Assembly (NCBI GenBank): GCA_030490835.1
Contig: CM059972.1
Location: 43,379,452 to 43,443,451, forward strand
Direction: 5' to 3'
DNA: 64,000 nt
From: Annona cherimola
Taxonomy: Eukaryota; Streptophyta; Magnoliopsida; Magnoliales; Annonaceae
Shown here piece after piece: positions 24,346 through 36,407 of the stretch. Under the pieces are notes generated by a model. The model saw only the letters and a list, made by a program, of their open reading frames with translations. It was not told the origin of the DNA and made no database searches. Position 1 is the first letter of the stretch, and each line of letters begins with the position of its first letter. The position numbers and the translations under genes are program-made.

Positions 24346-27300
24346 AATCATATTCATTCATAATATGATAAAACAAACCTCAACATTTGATCATAAAAAT
24401 TTTTCCATCCATAGACTACATGTCATAGTGTAAGTATCGTACAATCATTAAGACAGTCATATAAAATCATTATACAACCATTCATTCATCAAGTCATACA
24501 CAGGTATTTTCAAACTATCCATATTAGATCAAGCAATAAAATGGTATAAAGAATTTCAACTCAATTAGACTCAAGATTGGAAGATATGGCCCACAAAACC
24601 ACGGTCATTAGTTGAGCACGTGGAAGCAAAGATAATCACGTGCATAAAAAGGGGAGACATTCACGGCTATGGGTTGAGCTTCCTTGCCTGCCTTAAGCTC
24701 ATCAACTCGGCCCACATTCTTTATCTTGCTTAAGCCTTGCACATACAACACATGCTAGCTCACTGCTAACCTTGGCCTAGCAGCAGTCCATTGCCTATTG
24801 AAGGCCTATCGATGTATCACTACTGGCCACCATTTCTGGCAACATTGGCAACCAGCTCAAATGATCAATTTTTTAAATATTTTTATATATTCTAAATTTA
24901 AAATAGTTACTTTTCTTCCACTAACATTTTTAAAAATCAAAATTTTAAAATCTCCTAAAAATTAATTTTTCCTCTTAAAACTAACATTTTAACCTATTTT
25001 TAAAATTCCACATATATTTCAAAATTTTATTTTTTAGCAATCAATCTTGTTGAAATAATTCTAACCAAACTTCATTACTAAATAGAAGTTAGGGTCTTTA
25101 CACTTGTAATATTAGTTCTTCTAAAAATATAAAAAACAAACATGTTAGTTTCAACAAACTCAGTGAGTAGGCATAGTTAGTGAAAAATAACAGTAACTCA
25201 TGCCAAATCCATCATGTATATCATGTCATTGCATGTAATGCAGACACTAAGCTCTCATTAGTCCTAAACATTCATGCCATGCGATGCTACAAATACACAT
25301 ACAATCAAACTATCATCACGTCCATCGAAGGCCTTAAACAATGGTATCCTCGTGTCAATCAAAATTCATAAACACCCTTATGTAAAATAATGCACGTGCA
25401 TCATTCATGCCATATCCATCATGCTGATGCCAAGACCATGCATTATTAGTTTCACAAAACCATATCCAAACACATAACTAACACAACCGAACTATTTTCT
25501 AAAGGGCGTAGCTGGAGATCATGAAAATTTACACAACTTACAAAATCTAGCATCCAATCATTTTGAAATCCATCTAGACACAAACCATATAAGAAAAAAT
25601 CCATCCTTGGTCTCATCAACACTAACTTCAAGCTATATAATGCTAAAAGCTATTCCCATCTATTTCAAACACGATATCAATTCATCTTAAATAATCGTTC
25701 TCTCTTCAATACAAGGGTTATACAATTGAACATCAATCTATCTACAACCTTAAGCAACAAAGTTTAATTACATTACACGATTCAACATCAATCTATTTAT
25801 AACCTTAAGCAAAAAAGCTTAAATATCTATTTCGAAATATACACCTATACACATCAAGTTACCACATGCCCCAATTTAAATAATTCATCATCCCATATGT
25901 AAATACCTAAAATTTTTCCATGTTGAGACTAGTCAATGTCTACGTAGGATAGCATACATGGCAAAGGTTGTCCCTTTATTTACTGGGCTAGATGGTTATT
26001 AATGGCTTGACCTAATTGTTATTGGTTATGTTATGAGTCGTATTTTCATTTTTATTTTGCATATTATTTCAATAATCCATGTTGTTCGATTGGCATATAG
26101 AAGATCAAGAGGTCTCAAAGGTCTAGGGTTTGAGGGAGGTGTCATAAGAAAATGATAAATATTATTTTTCTTACTTTTGTCTCTTTAGGCATGTGGGCCC
26201 CATTGAATTGGATAAGATATAAATTCTCCGAATAAGATGAGTTGAGTTCAAATTCAAGCTATGTGATAGAATTTTAATCGCTTATTTCCTTTCTTTGGTA
26301 ACCTACAGAAGTCTTTATAAAATGGGATTTGGGAAGTTGAAGGATTTAAGTATAAAGCATCCGTAGGAAATGATTTTGGGAGCTAGGGTTGCGAGAGAGT
26401 TCTTCTTGAGGCGAGTGGGATTATGTTTGAGGTTGACTTTGATTCAATAATTATGGATTTTGTGTTATAATTATTTTTGCATAATTAATTAGGTTGTTTT
26501 AATTAGTTGTATAAAGCATGTATATCATATGTTATGGATTTAGTGTGTTTGGCATGGTTAATCTTATAATCGTAATTTTTCCTTAGGATATAAAATTTTG
26601 CAATAAAAGGCCTGAGGAGAGCTTAAAATATATTTATTGATTTTATGCATAATGCATCTGAAATTAATATATGTAATAAATAGTTGTGGGTCCTGAGATA
26701 TATATTTGTGGCTTGAACTAATGATTTCATCTAGTATGAGATACATGTATCTTATTTGTGCAATATCTTAGTTCTATTAGAATTATGATTCGGGAGAGGT
26801 TGCTAGAATTTTAATCTTTTGACTGGTCTCCGTTTTGCAATGATGTTTAGTTCCTTATAATACATGTATTGAATGAAGAGATTTAGTTTAGAAGCATGTG
26901 CAGTAATAAAATATTATATAAGTAATATGTACACTTACATGAGATAGAAGTTGTGATTTGGTAGATGGATCAACCAGATGATTGTGTTTTTCTAGATCTG
27001 CGATGCTGCTAGTATTTTTGCAAATAAATCTATTTTGAAAATTTTATGGTAAAGGACATTTTATTATATTAATCATAAAAAATCTATTGATGATAAATTG
27101 CCCTTTGGTATTTGTACCTTTTTGTCTAGATTAACAATTACGCCAGGACTAACATCTACAAAAACCCAGTGCAGAAAGATGAACCAAATAGACCAAGAGA
27201 TGATGTGGGAACTTATTAGCTAGTAATTTTTTGTCATATATTGATCGTTTTAGCCTTTATTTTTGTGATCAAGTAGTTGATCTTTACGTCTTTTGTACTT

Positions 27301-27535
27301 TTGGACTCAATGGATGCGTTTGATTTTGCATTTGAGGGCTAATTCTTAAGTTATTAAATTAATTAATTATTTTTATCATTTAGTTAAGTTTTAATTGGGA
27401 TTGAAAACGTGTTACTGCAGAAAATTAAGATACTAAAACATACAAAGAAGCATAGGACACCCTAGCGTCATTATTGATAAGAAAAAAAGATGCATATATC
27501 CAATAGCTTAAAAACGAGTTACTCTCCACTTGTGG
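24346..27535. other. AT-rich sequence of unknown origin, no gene found
   Basis: No reading frame here has recognisable motifs. The part at 24350-25950 has an AACTCAGTGAGTAGGCA motif (about 25156) that faintly recalls the GAGTCGAAACTCAATAAGC segment of the LARD LTRs. A CTTTATAAAATGG box at about 26312-26324, followed by a GAG-rich stretch, could be a decayed LTR promoter. The sequence may be an old Gypsy LTR or the 5' LTR and leader of copia-X. I could not find matching termini, a TSD or a PBS. Confidence 0.35.
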
Positions 27536-28075
27536 CAAAATATGTCGGTGAGTGAATATTTCTTCAAAATTAAATTTCTTTATGTAGAAATTTCTAAATT
27601 AGATCCAAAAACTTCGATCTCCAAAATAAAAATGAGGAGAATTTTCATCTATGACTTAGAGGTAGAATATAAAAGGATTATCATTGCAACCCACGGATGG
27701 GCCAAAGAGCCAACTTTAACTAAGTTGGAAAATATAGCCAACCAAGAAGCTTTGAACAATCAGATGTCTAAAGTTTCACTAAAGGATGAGGAGAATGCTC
27801 TCACTAGTAAAAAAAAGAGTTTCAAAGCATAGATCAATGAGCTATGAGCTCCAGGAGGCAAATCAAGAAAATAAGAGGAAGACTGGCAAAGTAAGCAATA
27901 ATGAGAAGCTCTCAGCAAGGGGATTTTGTCAAGTTGGAGATAAAGAAGATAAATTTCACCACGATAAGACTAATGCTATGACTGTGGCAAAAGAGAACAC
28001 TTAGCTAGATATTGCCGATTCAAGAGGGCAGTGGGTAACAATATAACCTTTACCCATAATAAAGAATAATGGATC
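27536..28075 (+). pseudogene. gag: copia-X gag remnant (old Ty1/Copia)
   Basis: Decayed gag with MSVSEYFFKIK, RRIFIYDLEVEY, ATHGWAKEPTLTKLEN and NQEALNNQMSK, a pattern typical of a non-Sirevirus Copia gag. A zinc knuckle CYDCGKREHLARYC lies at 27974-28015 (CX2CX4HX4C). Several frameshifts and stops are present. The upstream start and LTR are not identifiable. Confidence 0.8.
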
Positions 28076-28139
28076 TTTAAGCATCTCTTGTAGTAAAAGA
28101 GACTCAAGAGATGCTGGCTTCTTGCATCATCTAGATAAA

Positions 28140-29447
28140 AAAAGAGTCGACTCTCATAATTATAAGTGAAAAGTTAATTAACTATAATGACGATTTGATT
28201 GTCTATTCTGGACGTTTCAATCACACAACAGGAGATTATGAGAAGCTAATGAGTACATCTAAGTATAAAGAAGGATGAGTCATCGTGACTGCTAATAACT
28301 TTAGGTTACCCATCACTCACATGGTAAGAAAATGATTATCCTTCAGTTTAGTCACAAAAGGTATAATCGAAAAATGTGTTTCATGTATTCAGTATGAAGA
28401 AAAACTTATTATCAGTCTCACAACTCACAACTTCTAGAAATTATGTGGTGTTCAAACCAAATGACGTGAAAGGGCATCCAAAATTGAAGATAACAAGGAA
28501 GCTCATCATGAAAAGACATCAACTTGGGTCTGTTTATGTGATGTCTACTCATATAGCATATGTAGATAAGATATGAAAATATAAAACTGTAGTTTTGTGA
28601 AGATTTGTGGCATGCACAGGTCAGGCCAATAAGCTATAATAAGTCGAAGTGGATGATGAAGTAGTCCACACTTAGAGGTCTTTCCCAACTACAAGTTTAA
28701 GAAGACACGATGTATGCTAGATGCTAGTTTAGTAAAGCACATCAATTACTGTATGAGGTATTGAAAAGTCCAAACCAAGGTGCCTTTTGAGTTAATTCAC
28801 TTGGATGTATTTAGACGAGTGAAGGTGCAATCCATTAGTGGCTACTAGTATACGATAATCTTCATCGATGACTATTCGAGTTAAATATATGTTGATCTTC
28901 TGAAAGAAAATTTTGAGGCACTTAATAAATTCAAAAAGTTCAAACATAAGGTGAAGAGCAAAGTAGGCCAAAAAATACATTTCCTAAGCATAGACAATAA
29001 GGGAGAGTATACATTAGCTAAGTTCTTGGAGTATATACAAAAGTATAAGAATGCCGACAGCTAACTTGCCCAAACAAGCCATGGCAGAATGGAGCAGTGG
29101 AAAGAAAGAATTGACATTTGGCAGAATATATCGAAGTATACTTCATGTTAAGAATGTGTCACTGAAATTTTGAGCCAAATGCATAAAAGTTCGATAAAAA
29201 AAGTCATTCATAGTAGTTGGAGCTGAATTAATGTAAATTTGATAAAAAGGTCATTCACTATATATTTGTGGGCTATGATTGCCAAAGAAAAAGTTAAAAT
29301 TTTGTGATGCAACTACAGGTTGATGCTATATCTCAAGAAATATGGTATTTGATAAGGCAACATCATGGTTGTCATTACAGGTAGTCTGATTACAAGACTC
29401 AAGTGAAATGGAGAAGCAATTAAAGAAAATATTGCAAGAGTAGCTTG
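28140..29447 (+). pseudogene. pol: copia-X protease-integrase remnant
   Basis: Scattered frames keep the order protease, pre-integrase, integrase. The protease motif reads YSGRFNHTTG at 28204, so the catalytic Asp of DSG is Tyr. MKKNLLSVSQLT, GSVYVMS, a weak HLDVF-type first Asp (near 28800) and SIDNKGEY (second Asp, near 28990) follow. It has many stops and frameshifts. Interrupted by copia-3 at 29448; the reading resumes at 38047. Confidence 0.75.
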
Positions 29448-29579
29448 TGTTGGAAATATGTAGAAAACTAGCTAAATCTATGTTTTGATGATTAACAAAC
29501 TAAATTTGAGTAAGTCTTGGCTACTAACAAGTTTGTGGAAATGTTTAAGGAATATTCATTTGAAGAAAATCAAGTATGG

Positions 29580-30302
29580 AAGCCAAGTCGTATACCAAGT
29601 CGACTCCAAGATCGACTTTAAGAAGTCAAATCTGTCCAGAGCTGAAAAGGGGAGAAGAACAAGTGAAGTCGCAGGCCAAGTCGACTCCAGGTGCGACTTA
29701 GGAAACCAAGTCGCAGACGAAGTCGACTCCAGCATCGACTTCAAGCATCCAGAGTTGAAAAAGAGGAAACAGACATGACGAAGTCGCACGCGAAGTCGAC
29801 TCCAGGTGCGACTTGGGCGAAGTCGCAGACGAGGTCGACTCCAACTTCGACTTGAGGAGTTCAGACTTGAAGATTGAAGTTTCAATCTTATTCCAAGGAT
29901 CCATTTGGAATTTATCAAATCCAAATAAGATGCAAAGTTCATTCTCAAAAAGCAACTGAAGTTTCTTGAAGATCAAAAGCTAAGATTTATATTCAAAGTT
30001 CAAATCAAGTCTATCAAGTCCAAAGCTAATCTTCAAGCTTATTCTAAATGAAGAAATATCCAAGTCATGAAGACCAATTTAACAAAGTACAAGCCAGTTC
30101 AAGAAGATCAAGGTGTTCTTGCAAAAGACCACGCCAAGTCGCAACCCAAGTCGACTCCAGGATCGACTTGAGTTGAGGACTGAAGGCCAAGTTGACCCAG
30201 ACTCGGACTTGGAAATCTGAAGAACTGGAGTCGCACACGAAGTCGACTCCAGGTGCGACTTGGAAGCCAAGTCGCGGGCCAAGTCGACTCCACTTGCGAC
30301 TT
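29580..30302 (+). repeat. GTCGAC compound-palindrome array in copia-3 U3
   Basis: Two clusters (29580-29850 and 30130-30302). Typical units have an outer arm AAGTCGCA, a central AGTCGACT palindrome, and a returning arm TGCGACTT or ATCGACTT, about 35-42 bp in all. One strand could fold as an 8-bp stem with a palindromic loop. Spacing between units varies, so this is not a simple satellite. Position upstream of the TATA box suggests a U3 enhancer-like region, which is inference. Confidence 0.8.
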
Positions 30303-30387
30303 GGGTCGCAACGTTCGGAATTAATTCGAATGTTGGCGCATTAAATGCGCGCCACCTACCTTCTAACGTTCGGATTCCCTCCAAAAT

Positions 30388-30396
30388 TATAAATAG
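30388..30396 (+). promoter_or_regulatory. TATA box of copia-3 5' LTR
   Basis: TATAAATAG downstream of the GTCGAC array. The same box is at 37348-37356 in the 3' LTR. It would drive the genomic RNA. Confidence 0.65.
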
Positions 30397-30720
30397 CATT
30401 CACGGTGGACGAGGGAAGTAGCTGAGAATCATTAAGTGTGCTTAACTACTACATTCAAGAGCTCTAAAGAGATAAAGCCACTCAAAAAAGAAGAACTCTG
30501 CTTCAAACTGCAAAAAGCTCATCATCTGAATCTTCAAAGCCTATTCTTCAAGTTCTTCTCTCTGCATTAAAGTGTTGCTACACATCTGTAAAGTGTAGAT
30601 TTCTTTCTTTAATTATTTGTTTGTATTGAACTTGATTTAGCTTGGGTAGCTAAGATCAAGTGGTAGCAAAGTAGTGTGTGATTGGAGTGTGACTCATCAC
30701 CTACTTGTGCTAAGTGTTTG

Positions 30721-30820
30721 ATGCCCCCTAGAGCTAGAATCTAGAAGAGAGCAAGAGGCTCTGGTTGTATATGCCCCCTAGAGCTAGAATCTAGAAAAGA
30801 GCAAGAGGCTCTAGTTGTAT
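30721..30820 (+). repeat. Two 50-bp tandem modules in the copia-3 LTR
   Basis: Units 30721-30770 and 30771-30820 begin ATGCCCCCTAGAGCTAG and contain the inverted repeat CTAGA/TCTAG. The 3' LTR has the pair at 37681-37780. One or two copies occur in each Copia LTR of this window. Confidence 0.9.
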
Positions 30821-31083
30821 TCGCGGAATACAATAGTGGAACCCAAGTCACAAGGAGTGTGAGCTTGGAAGAGTGGAGTAGGGAGGTTGCCCGAACCACT
30901 ATAAAATCCTTGTCTACTTGCTTTTATTTCTGCTCTCTTTATTACTTTGCTTTCCATTCAGTTTCCTCATTCAAGGGGATTAATTCTACAAGGGGTTAAG
31001 TTTTTAAGTTACCAAAAAAATTTTTAAGAACCCAATTCACCCCTCCCCTCTTGGGTTTTGCCATCTATTCGGGACCCAACAAG

Positions 31084-31095
31084 TGGTATCAGAGC
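31084..31095 (+). other. copia-3 primer-binding site
   Basis: TGGTATCAGAGC two bases after the 5' LTR end, complementary to the 3' end of initiator tRNA-Met. It primes minus-strand DNA synthesis. Confidence 0.93.
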
Positions 31096-31129
31096 AGGTC
31101 TTTGAATTGAACCAAAGAGATCCAACCAT

Positions 31130-32983
31130 ATGGCATCCCAATCTACTTCCGTTCCCACTTTTGCCGAGGGCCAATCTTTTACAAGGCCACCATTGTTTGA
31201 TGGGAGCAACTTTGGCTATTGGAAGCTTCGTATGAAGCAACTCATCATGGCTACCGATATGGATTCTTGGATTGCTATCCAAGATGGTGTAACTTTGCCA
31301 ATTGATGAAAGAGCTTTCAATTGGACCGAAGAGGAAGTAAGAACCGTCAAGAGCAATGCCAAGGCAATGAATTCTTTATTTTGTGCTCTTACGGCTTCAG
31401 AGTATGATAGAGTATCTTCTAGTTTGACTGCAAAAGAGATATGGGATACTCTAACATCCATTTATGAAGGAACCTCCCAAGTCCAAGGGACTAGGAGAAA
31501 TATTTTGATAGGAGAGTTGGAAAGTTTTAGAATGCTAGACACTGAAAATATTTCTGAAATGTTTGCAAGATTTTCTAAGATTACTAATGCTCTCAAAGGT
31601 CTTGGAAAAACTATCTCTGAATCCGAACAGGTAATGAAGATACTAAGAGCTCTACCGGATTCATGGACTCCAAAGATTACAGCTATTGAAGAAGCGAAAG
31701 ACCTCAACACCCTAAAGCTAGAAGATCTAATTAGCTCACTAATGTCACATGAGCTAATTAAGAGAAGAAACGAAGAGAATCATAAAGGGAAGAAAATCAT
31801 TGCATTAAAAGCGGCACGCAACTCAGATGAGTCTACCTCCTCGTCTAACAATGGTGATGAAGATATTGCACTTCTTACTCACAAGTTTCGAAAATTTGTG
31901 AGAAAAGAAAAGAACATTAAAGACTTCAAAGAAAGACTACAAAAAGAAAAGAAGAAGGAGGTTACAAAATGCTACCGATGCGGGGGCGTAAGACATATGC
32001 AAGCTCAATGTCCTACACCGGAAGAAAGGCCAAAGGTGAATCATGAAAGAAGAAAATACCAAAGGCCAAGAGGAAGAGGCATGTTCGTCAACGAGGAAAC
32101 TTCATCAACATGCAGCTCTTCAACCGACGACAATGATGCAGCCAACTGTGCAAGAATATGCTGCATGGCACGAATCGAGCAAGAAGAGGACTTGCTATGC
32201 TTGAACACAACGGAAGTTTTGGAAGATCAATCCATCTCAACAAAATACACAGAAAGTGAAGAGGTAACTTCCAAACCTTGTCATTTTCAATCTAGTTATT
32301 CTTCTTTTCAAAATTGCAACAAATGTGCTGAATTAGAAGAACTACAAACTGCCTATGATTCATTATATGAGGAAATCAAAAAGCTAGGAAACAAGTTGTC
32401 CTCAAAGAAACAACAATGCAATTTTATTATTATTGAAAATGGAAAACTAGCTGAAATATCAACAAAATTGAAAGAAGAAAATGAACTGTTGTTGAAAGAA
32501 GTTGAGAAACTGAAAAAGGAGAACGAATCCTTAAATGAATCATTAGCAAAGTTCTCTAATCCCGGTGAAAATGTGAAGATGTTCTTGAATATGACCTCAC
32601 AAACAGATAGAAGAGGTCTTGGATATAATACATTTGAGCAAAAAGAAAGTGGTAAATCAAATGTGCCAATACATGGAAAATATCAAACTAAAACTGCACC
32701 TACATACAAGCCACAAAGGAAAAATGTTATGTGGACTAGAAGGCTAACATTTGAACCAAAATATACTTGGAGGCCTACTCCTAGATTACCAATGGCTTGC
32801 AACTTTTGCAATAAAATGGGTCATAAAGCTTACAAGTGTAACTTCAAGAAGTTATATGACCATGGTGCAAAGCTAGTTTGGGTTCCAAGGAACACAAGAT
32901 TTGGGTTTTCTAAGTTAGAATTACGAAGATTGAATCATTTTACTAACCCAAATGGACCCATAAAATGGGTACCAAAGAGATAA
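31130..32983 (+). CDS. gag: copia-3 Gag polyprotein
   Basis: 617 residues, uninterrupted. The start is the first ATG after the PBS ([11 protein letters not shown]), conserved in copia-1 and copia-4. Residues about 10-230 form the Copia capsid-like domain ([29 protein letters not shown]). A first zinc knuckle [14 protein letters not shown] is at residues 281-294 with all Cys and His present. A predicted coiled coil with heptad-like Leu spacing covers about 400-485. A second knuckle [14 protein letters not shown] is at 557-570, followed by the conserved end GPIKWVPKR. Gag builds the cytoplasmic particle and binds element RNA. The stop at 32981-32983 separates it from pol, which is in the next frame. 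Copia gag-pol is often a single ORF, so this split is notable. Confidence 0.95.
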   Translation: MASQSTSVPTFAEGQSFTRPPLFDGSNFGYWKLRMKQLIMATDMDSWIAIQDGVTLPIDERAFNWTEEEVRTVKSNAKAMNSLFCALTASEYDRVSSSLTAKEIWDTLTSIYEGTSQVQGTRRNILIGELESFRMLDTENISEMFARFSKITNALKGLGKTISESEQVMKILRALPDSWTPKITAIEEAKDLNTLKLEDLISSLMSHELIKRRNEENHKGKKIIALKAARNSDESTSSSNNGDEDIALLTHKFRKFVRKEKNIKDFKERLQKEKKKEVTKCYRCGGVRHMQAQCPTPEERPKVNHERRKYQRPRGRGMFVNEETSSTCSSSTDDNDAANCARICCMARIEQEEDLLCLNTTEVLEDQSISTKYTESEEVTSKPCHFQSSYSSFQNCNKCAELEELQTAYDSLYEEIKKLGNKLSSKKQQCNFIIIENGKLAEISTKLKEENELLLKEVEKLKKENESLNESLAKFSNPGENVKMFLNMTSQTDRRGLGYNTFEQKESGKSNVPIHGKYQTKTAPTYKPQRKNVMWTRRLTFEPKYTWRPTPRLPMACNFCNKMGHKAYKCNFKKLYDHGAKLVWVPRNTRFGFSKLELRRLNHFTNPNGPIKWVPKR

Positions 32984-32990
32984 GATTTAC

Positions 32991-35900
32991 TTGCTTACTT
33001 TTCAGATTTGTTTAAAGGCAAAGGCAAACAATGTATGGTTCATGGATAGCGGTTGTTCAAGGCACATGACTGGAGAAAGAAACTTGTTTCACAAACTTAA
33101 GCCTTGCAACGACGGAACTGTTGCCTTTGGTAATAATGAGAAAGGTAAAATCAAAGGTAAAGGAAATATTTACAGTAGCTCAAATGCATGCATGGAGGAT
33201 GTTTTGTTTGTTGAAGGACTCAAACACAATTTAATGAGCATTAGCCAATTATGTGATAAAGGATATAAAGTTGTGTTTGAATCATCTATATGTAATGTGT
33301 TTGATGGAGAACATATCATGTTTAGTGGAAAAAGGCATGGAAATGTATATTTGGTTTCACTTGATGAACTAGATGGTCAATGTCTAATGGCCATTGATAA
33401 TGATCCTTGGGTTTGGCATAAAAGGCTTGGACACATAAACATGAGAAATATAAAAACCCTATGGAAAAAGAGTTTGGTAGAAGGCTTGCCTAAGTTGAAA
33501 TATGACAAAGACAAAATATGTAAGGCATGTCAATTATCTAAACAACCAAAGATGCCTTTCTCTACCAAAAAGGAGATTTCCACCACTAGGCCGCTTGAAT
33601 TGCTACACATGGATCTATATGGGCCATCCGACATTTTAACCATTGGTGGAAAGAAATATGTATTTGTAATTGTTGATGACTTTTCAAGATTCACATGGAT
33701 AATTCTTTTAGCTAGCAAAGATGAAGCCTTCTCTATGTTTGCGACGTTTGTAAACTTGGTGGAAAATGAAAAACAAAGTACTATTATGACTATAAGAAGT
33801 GACCATGGTGGTGAATTTGAGAACAAACGATTCATAGAATTATGTAATGAAAAAGGAATTCATCACACATTTTCTGCACCAAGGACTCCACAACAAAATG
33901 GAGTAGTGGAGAGGAAAAATAGAACTATACAAGAGATGGCTAGAACTATGCTAAATGAGAGCAAATTATCTAAGAAGTTCTGGGGTGAAGCTGTAAGTAC
34001 AGCTTGTCATGTATCGAATCGAGTTACCATCAGAGCAATCTTGAAAAAGACCCCATATGAGATATGGAAAGGAAAGAAACCAAACATATCTTATTTTCAT
34101 ACTTTTGGATGCACATGTTATGTTCTGAACAATGGAAAAACCAACTTGGGAAAACTTGATGCTAAAAGTGATGAAGCAATATTCCTTGGTTATTCATCAA
34201 ATAGCAAAGCATATAGAGTTTTCAATAAACGAAACCAAGTTGTAGAAGAATCCATACATGTTGTTTTTGATGAGACTAACCCATGCTTTAAAAGAAAGGA
34301 TGATTCAAGTGATGCAGATGACATAGCAAACAATTTTGAAAAATTGCATATGGAAAAGCAAGAGGAATTCTTGGAGGAAAGGGTAAGTGAAGGTAACAAT
34401 TCCTACATACCTCCAACTGACTTGAAATTCAAACATGCACATCCAATTGAACAAGTTATAGGAAATGTGTATGAAGGTGTGAAAACTAGAAGGTCAAAGC
34501 AAAATGTTTGTGGACAATATGCTTTTGTTTCAAAAATTGAACCTTCTAATATTAAACAAGCTCTTGATGATGAAAACTGGATTATAGCAACGCAAGAAGA
34601 GCTAAATCAATTTAAAAGAAATCAAGTTTGGCACCTTGTTCCTAGACCAAATGATTGTACTATTATTGGCACCAAGTGGGTCTTTAGGAACAAATTAGAT
34701 GAAAGTGGACTTGTAGTGAGGAACAAAGCTAGACTTGTGGCAAAGGGGTACTCACAAGAAGAAGGAATAGATTTTGAAGAATCTTATGCCCCGGTTGCTA
34801 GATTAGAGGCAATTCGCATCTTATTAGCTTTTGCATCTCACATGAACTTTAAATTGTTTCAAATGGATGTCAAAAGTGCATTTTTGAATGGTTATATAAA
34901 TGAAGAGGTGTATGTTGAGCAACCACCTGGATTTGAAGAAAAGGATCAATCAAAGTATGTTTACAAATTAACCAAAGCATTATATGGATTAAAACAAGCT
35001 CCAAGGGCTTGGTATGATAGACTAAGCAAGTTTTTGATTGATCATAACTTTCAAAAGGGAAAGGTAGACACCACTCTGTTTATTAAGTACAATGGAAAGG
35101 ATATATTAATCATTCAAATTTATGTAGATGATATTATTTTTGGTGCTACTAATGAAACTCTTTGCCAAGAATTTTCTGAGCTCATGCAGAAAGAATTTGA
35201 GATGAGCATGATGGGAGAGCTCAATTTCTTCCTTGGACTGCAAATCAAGCAACTAAATGAAGGAATCTTCATAAACCAGTCCAAATACATCAAGGAAATG
35301 CTCAAGAAGTTTGGCATGGAGAACAGCAAAGGAGCAAACACGCCCATGAGCTCCACAATCAAAATGGACAAAGATGAAAAGGGAAAATTAGTTGATTTAA
35401 AATTGTATAGAAGCATGATAGGTTCATTATTGTCTTTAACTGCTTCTAGGCCAGACATTTTGTTTAGTGTGTGTATGTGCTCTAGATTTCAATCATGCCC
35501 AAAAGAATCACACTTGGTAGCTGTGAAAAGAATTTTTAGATATCTAGTAGACACTACCAATTTAGGACTATGGTATCCAAAGGGCTCTAATTTTGATCTA
35601 ATCGGCTACTCGGATGCGGATTTTGCCGGTTACAAAGTAGATAGAAAAAGCACTAGTGGAACATGTCAGTTTCTTGGAAGCATGTTGGTTTCATGGTTTT
35701 CAAGAAAACAAACTAGTGTTGCTCTATCTACGGCGGAAGCCGAATATATTGCCGCCGGGAGCTGTTGTGCCCAATTACTTTGGATGAAACAGCAACTTAG
35801 GGACTATGGCATGGATTTTAAAGATATACCTATCAAATGTGACAATACCAGTGCCATATGTCTAACCAAGAATCCAGTCTTGCATTCTAGGACCAAACAT

Positions 35901-36065
35901 ATAGACCTTAGACATCATTTCATTAGAAAACATGTAGAAAATCATGACATATGTTTGGTATATGTAAGAACAGAGGATCAAATTGCAGACATATTCACAA
36001 AACCCCTAGCCAAAGAAGCATTCTATAAAATTAGAAATGACATGGGAATGATTGAGTTAGGCTAG
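32991..36065 (+). CDS. pol: copia-3 Pol polyprotein (protease, integrase, reverse transcriptase, RNase H)
   Basis: 1024 codons, uninterrupted, in the +1 frame relative to gag and without an ATG at its start (the first codon of the open frame is TTG; the conserved reading begins just after CAG at 33003-33005). Protease: Asp in [10 protein letters not shown] (residue 19). Pre-integrase zinc region about 140-185 ([16 protein letters not shown]). Integrase catalytic residues D208, D271 and E307 with D-X35-E spacing. RT YVDD at 711-714. RNase H Asp in YSDADFAG (875) and Glu in AEAEYIAA (918), ending [11 protein letters not shown] and EMGMIEL-type residues. PR-IN-RT-RH order defines Ty1/Copia. How Pol is made (splicing, frameshift or reinitiation) is unclear. 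All catalytic residues are present. Confidence 0.95.
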   Translation: MLTFQICLKAKANNVWFMDSGCSRHMTGERNLFHKLKPCNDGTVAFGNNEKGKIKGKGNIYSSSNACMEDVLFVEGLKHNLMSISQLCDKGYKVVFESSICNVFDGEHIMFSGKRHGNVYLVSLDELDGQCLMAIDNDPWVWHKRLGHINMRNIKTLWKKSLVEGLPKLKYDKDKICKACQLSKQPKMPFSTKKEISTTRPLELLHMDLYGPSDILTIGGKKYVFVIVDDFSRFTWIILLASKDEAFSMFATFVNLVENEKQSTIMTIRSDHGGEFENKRFIELCNEKGIHHTFSAPRTPQQNGVVERKNRTIQEMARTMLNESKLSKKFWGEAVSTACHVSNRVTIRAILKKTPYEIWKGKKPNISYFHTFGCTCYVLNNGKTNLGKLDAKSDEAIFLGYSSNSKAYRVFNKRNQVVEESIHVVFDETNPCFKRKDDSSDADDIANNFEKLHMEKQEEFLEERVSEGNNSYIPPTDLKFKHAHPIEQVIGNVYEGVKTRRSKQNVCGQYAFVSKIEPSNIKQALDDENWIIATQEELNQFKRNQVWHLVPRPNDCTIIGTKWVFRNKLDESGLVVRNKARLVAKGYSQEEGIDFEESYAPVARLEAIRILLAFASHMNFKLFQMDVKSAFLNGYINEEVYVEQPPGFEEKDQSKYVYKLTKALYGLKQAPRAWYDRLSKFLIDHNFQKGKVDTTLFIKYNGKDILIIQIYVDDIIFGATNETLCQEFSELMQKEFEMSMMGELNFFLGLQIKQLNEGIFINQSKYIKEMLKKFGMENSKGANTPMSSTIKMDKDEKGKLVDLKLYRSMIGSLLSLTASRPDILFSVCMCSRFQSCPKESHLVAVKRIFRYLVDTTNLGLWYPKGSNFDLIGYSDADFAGYKVDRKSTSGTCQFLGSMLVSWFSRKQTSVALSTAEAEYIAAGSCCAQLLWMKQQLRDYGMDFKDIPIKCDNTSAICLTKNPVLHSRTKHIDLRHHFIRKHVENHDICLVYVRTEDQIADIFTKPLAKEAFYKIRNDMGMIELG

Positions 36066-36407
36066 CATAAACTTAGGGGAGCACCTGTTTAGGGGGAGCA
36101 ATCCCACCTATCTCTTTCTTTACCCTCTAATCTTTTTGATTTATTGACAAAAAGGGGGAGAAGAATAGGATTTGAGATCCTTATGATTATGCTTAAGGAG
36201 AAAAGAGATGCTTAAGGAGAAAAGAGTAAGACATGATTGGGGAGAAGAGTTTGAATGTGTGTTAAATATTGAAGGATTGCATGAGCATATGTTAAATGAT
36301 TGCATGAGTTTAAGTATGATTTCAAAATGCATAATGAACATGATATTTTAAGCAATTGAAAGGTATACACTCAAATCGGTTTTGTCAATCATCAAAAAGG
36401 GGGAGAC
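36066..36407 (+). other. copia-3 3' untranslated region with repeated purine tracts
   Basis: AGGGGAGC at 36075, AGGGGGAGCA at 36091, AAAAAGGGGGAG at 36149-36160, and the functional tract CAAAAAGGGGGAGAC (to 36407) touching the 3' LTR. Repeated purine tracts here are a Sirevirus trait. The third motif matches the sequence that follows the aORF stop in copia-1 and copia-4, so the aORF cassette is absent between pol and that point. Confidence 0.8.

Larger units (their letters stand above)
29448..31081 (+). repeat. copia-3 5' LTR
   Basis: TGTTGGAAATATG to CCCAACA. Eight GTCGAC sites at 29599, 29680, 29722, 29795, 29834, 30150, 30242 and 30283. TATA box at 30388-30396. Two 50-bp tandem modules at 30721-30820. 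The LTR end includes TTGGGTTTTGCCATCTATTC, shared in part with all Copia LTRs here. Confidence 0.96.

Noticed and set aside
29485..29778. 97-residue open frame repeated identically at 36445-36738, and similar LTR frames on both strands
   Set aside because: They repeat only because they lie in the two LTRs. Their content tracks the GTCGAC array and shows no protein domain.
31084..31095. tRNA-Met-like sequence after LTRs
   Set aside because: Only the complement of the tRNA 3' end is present. It is a primer-binding site, not a tRNA gene.
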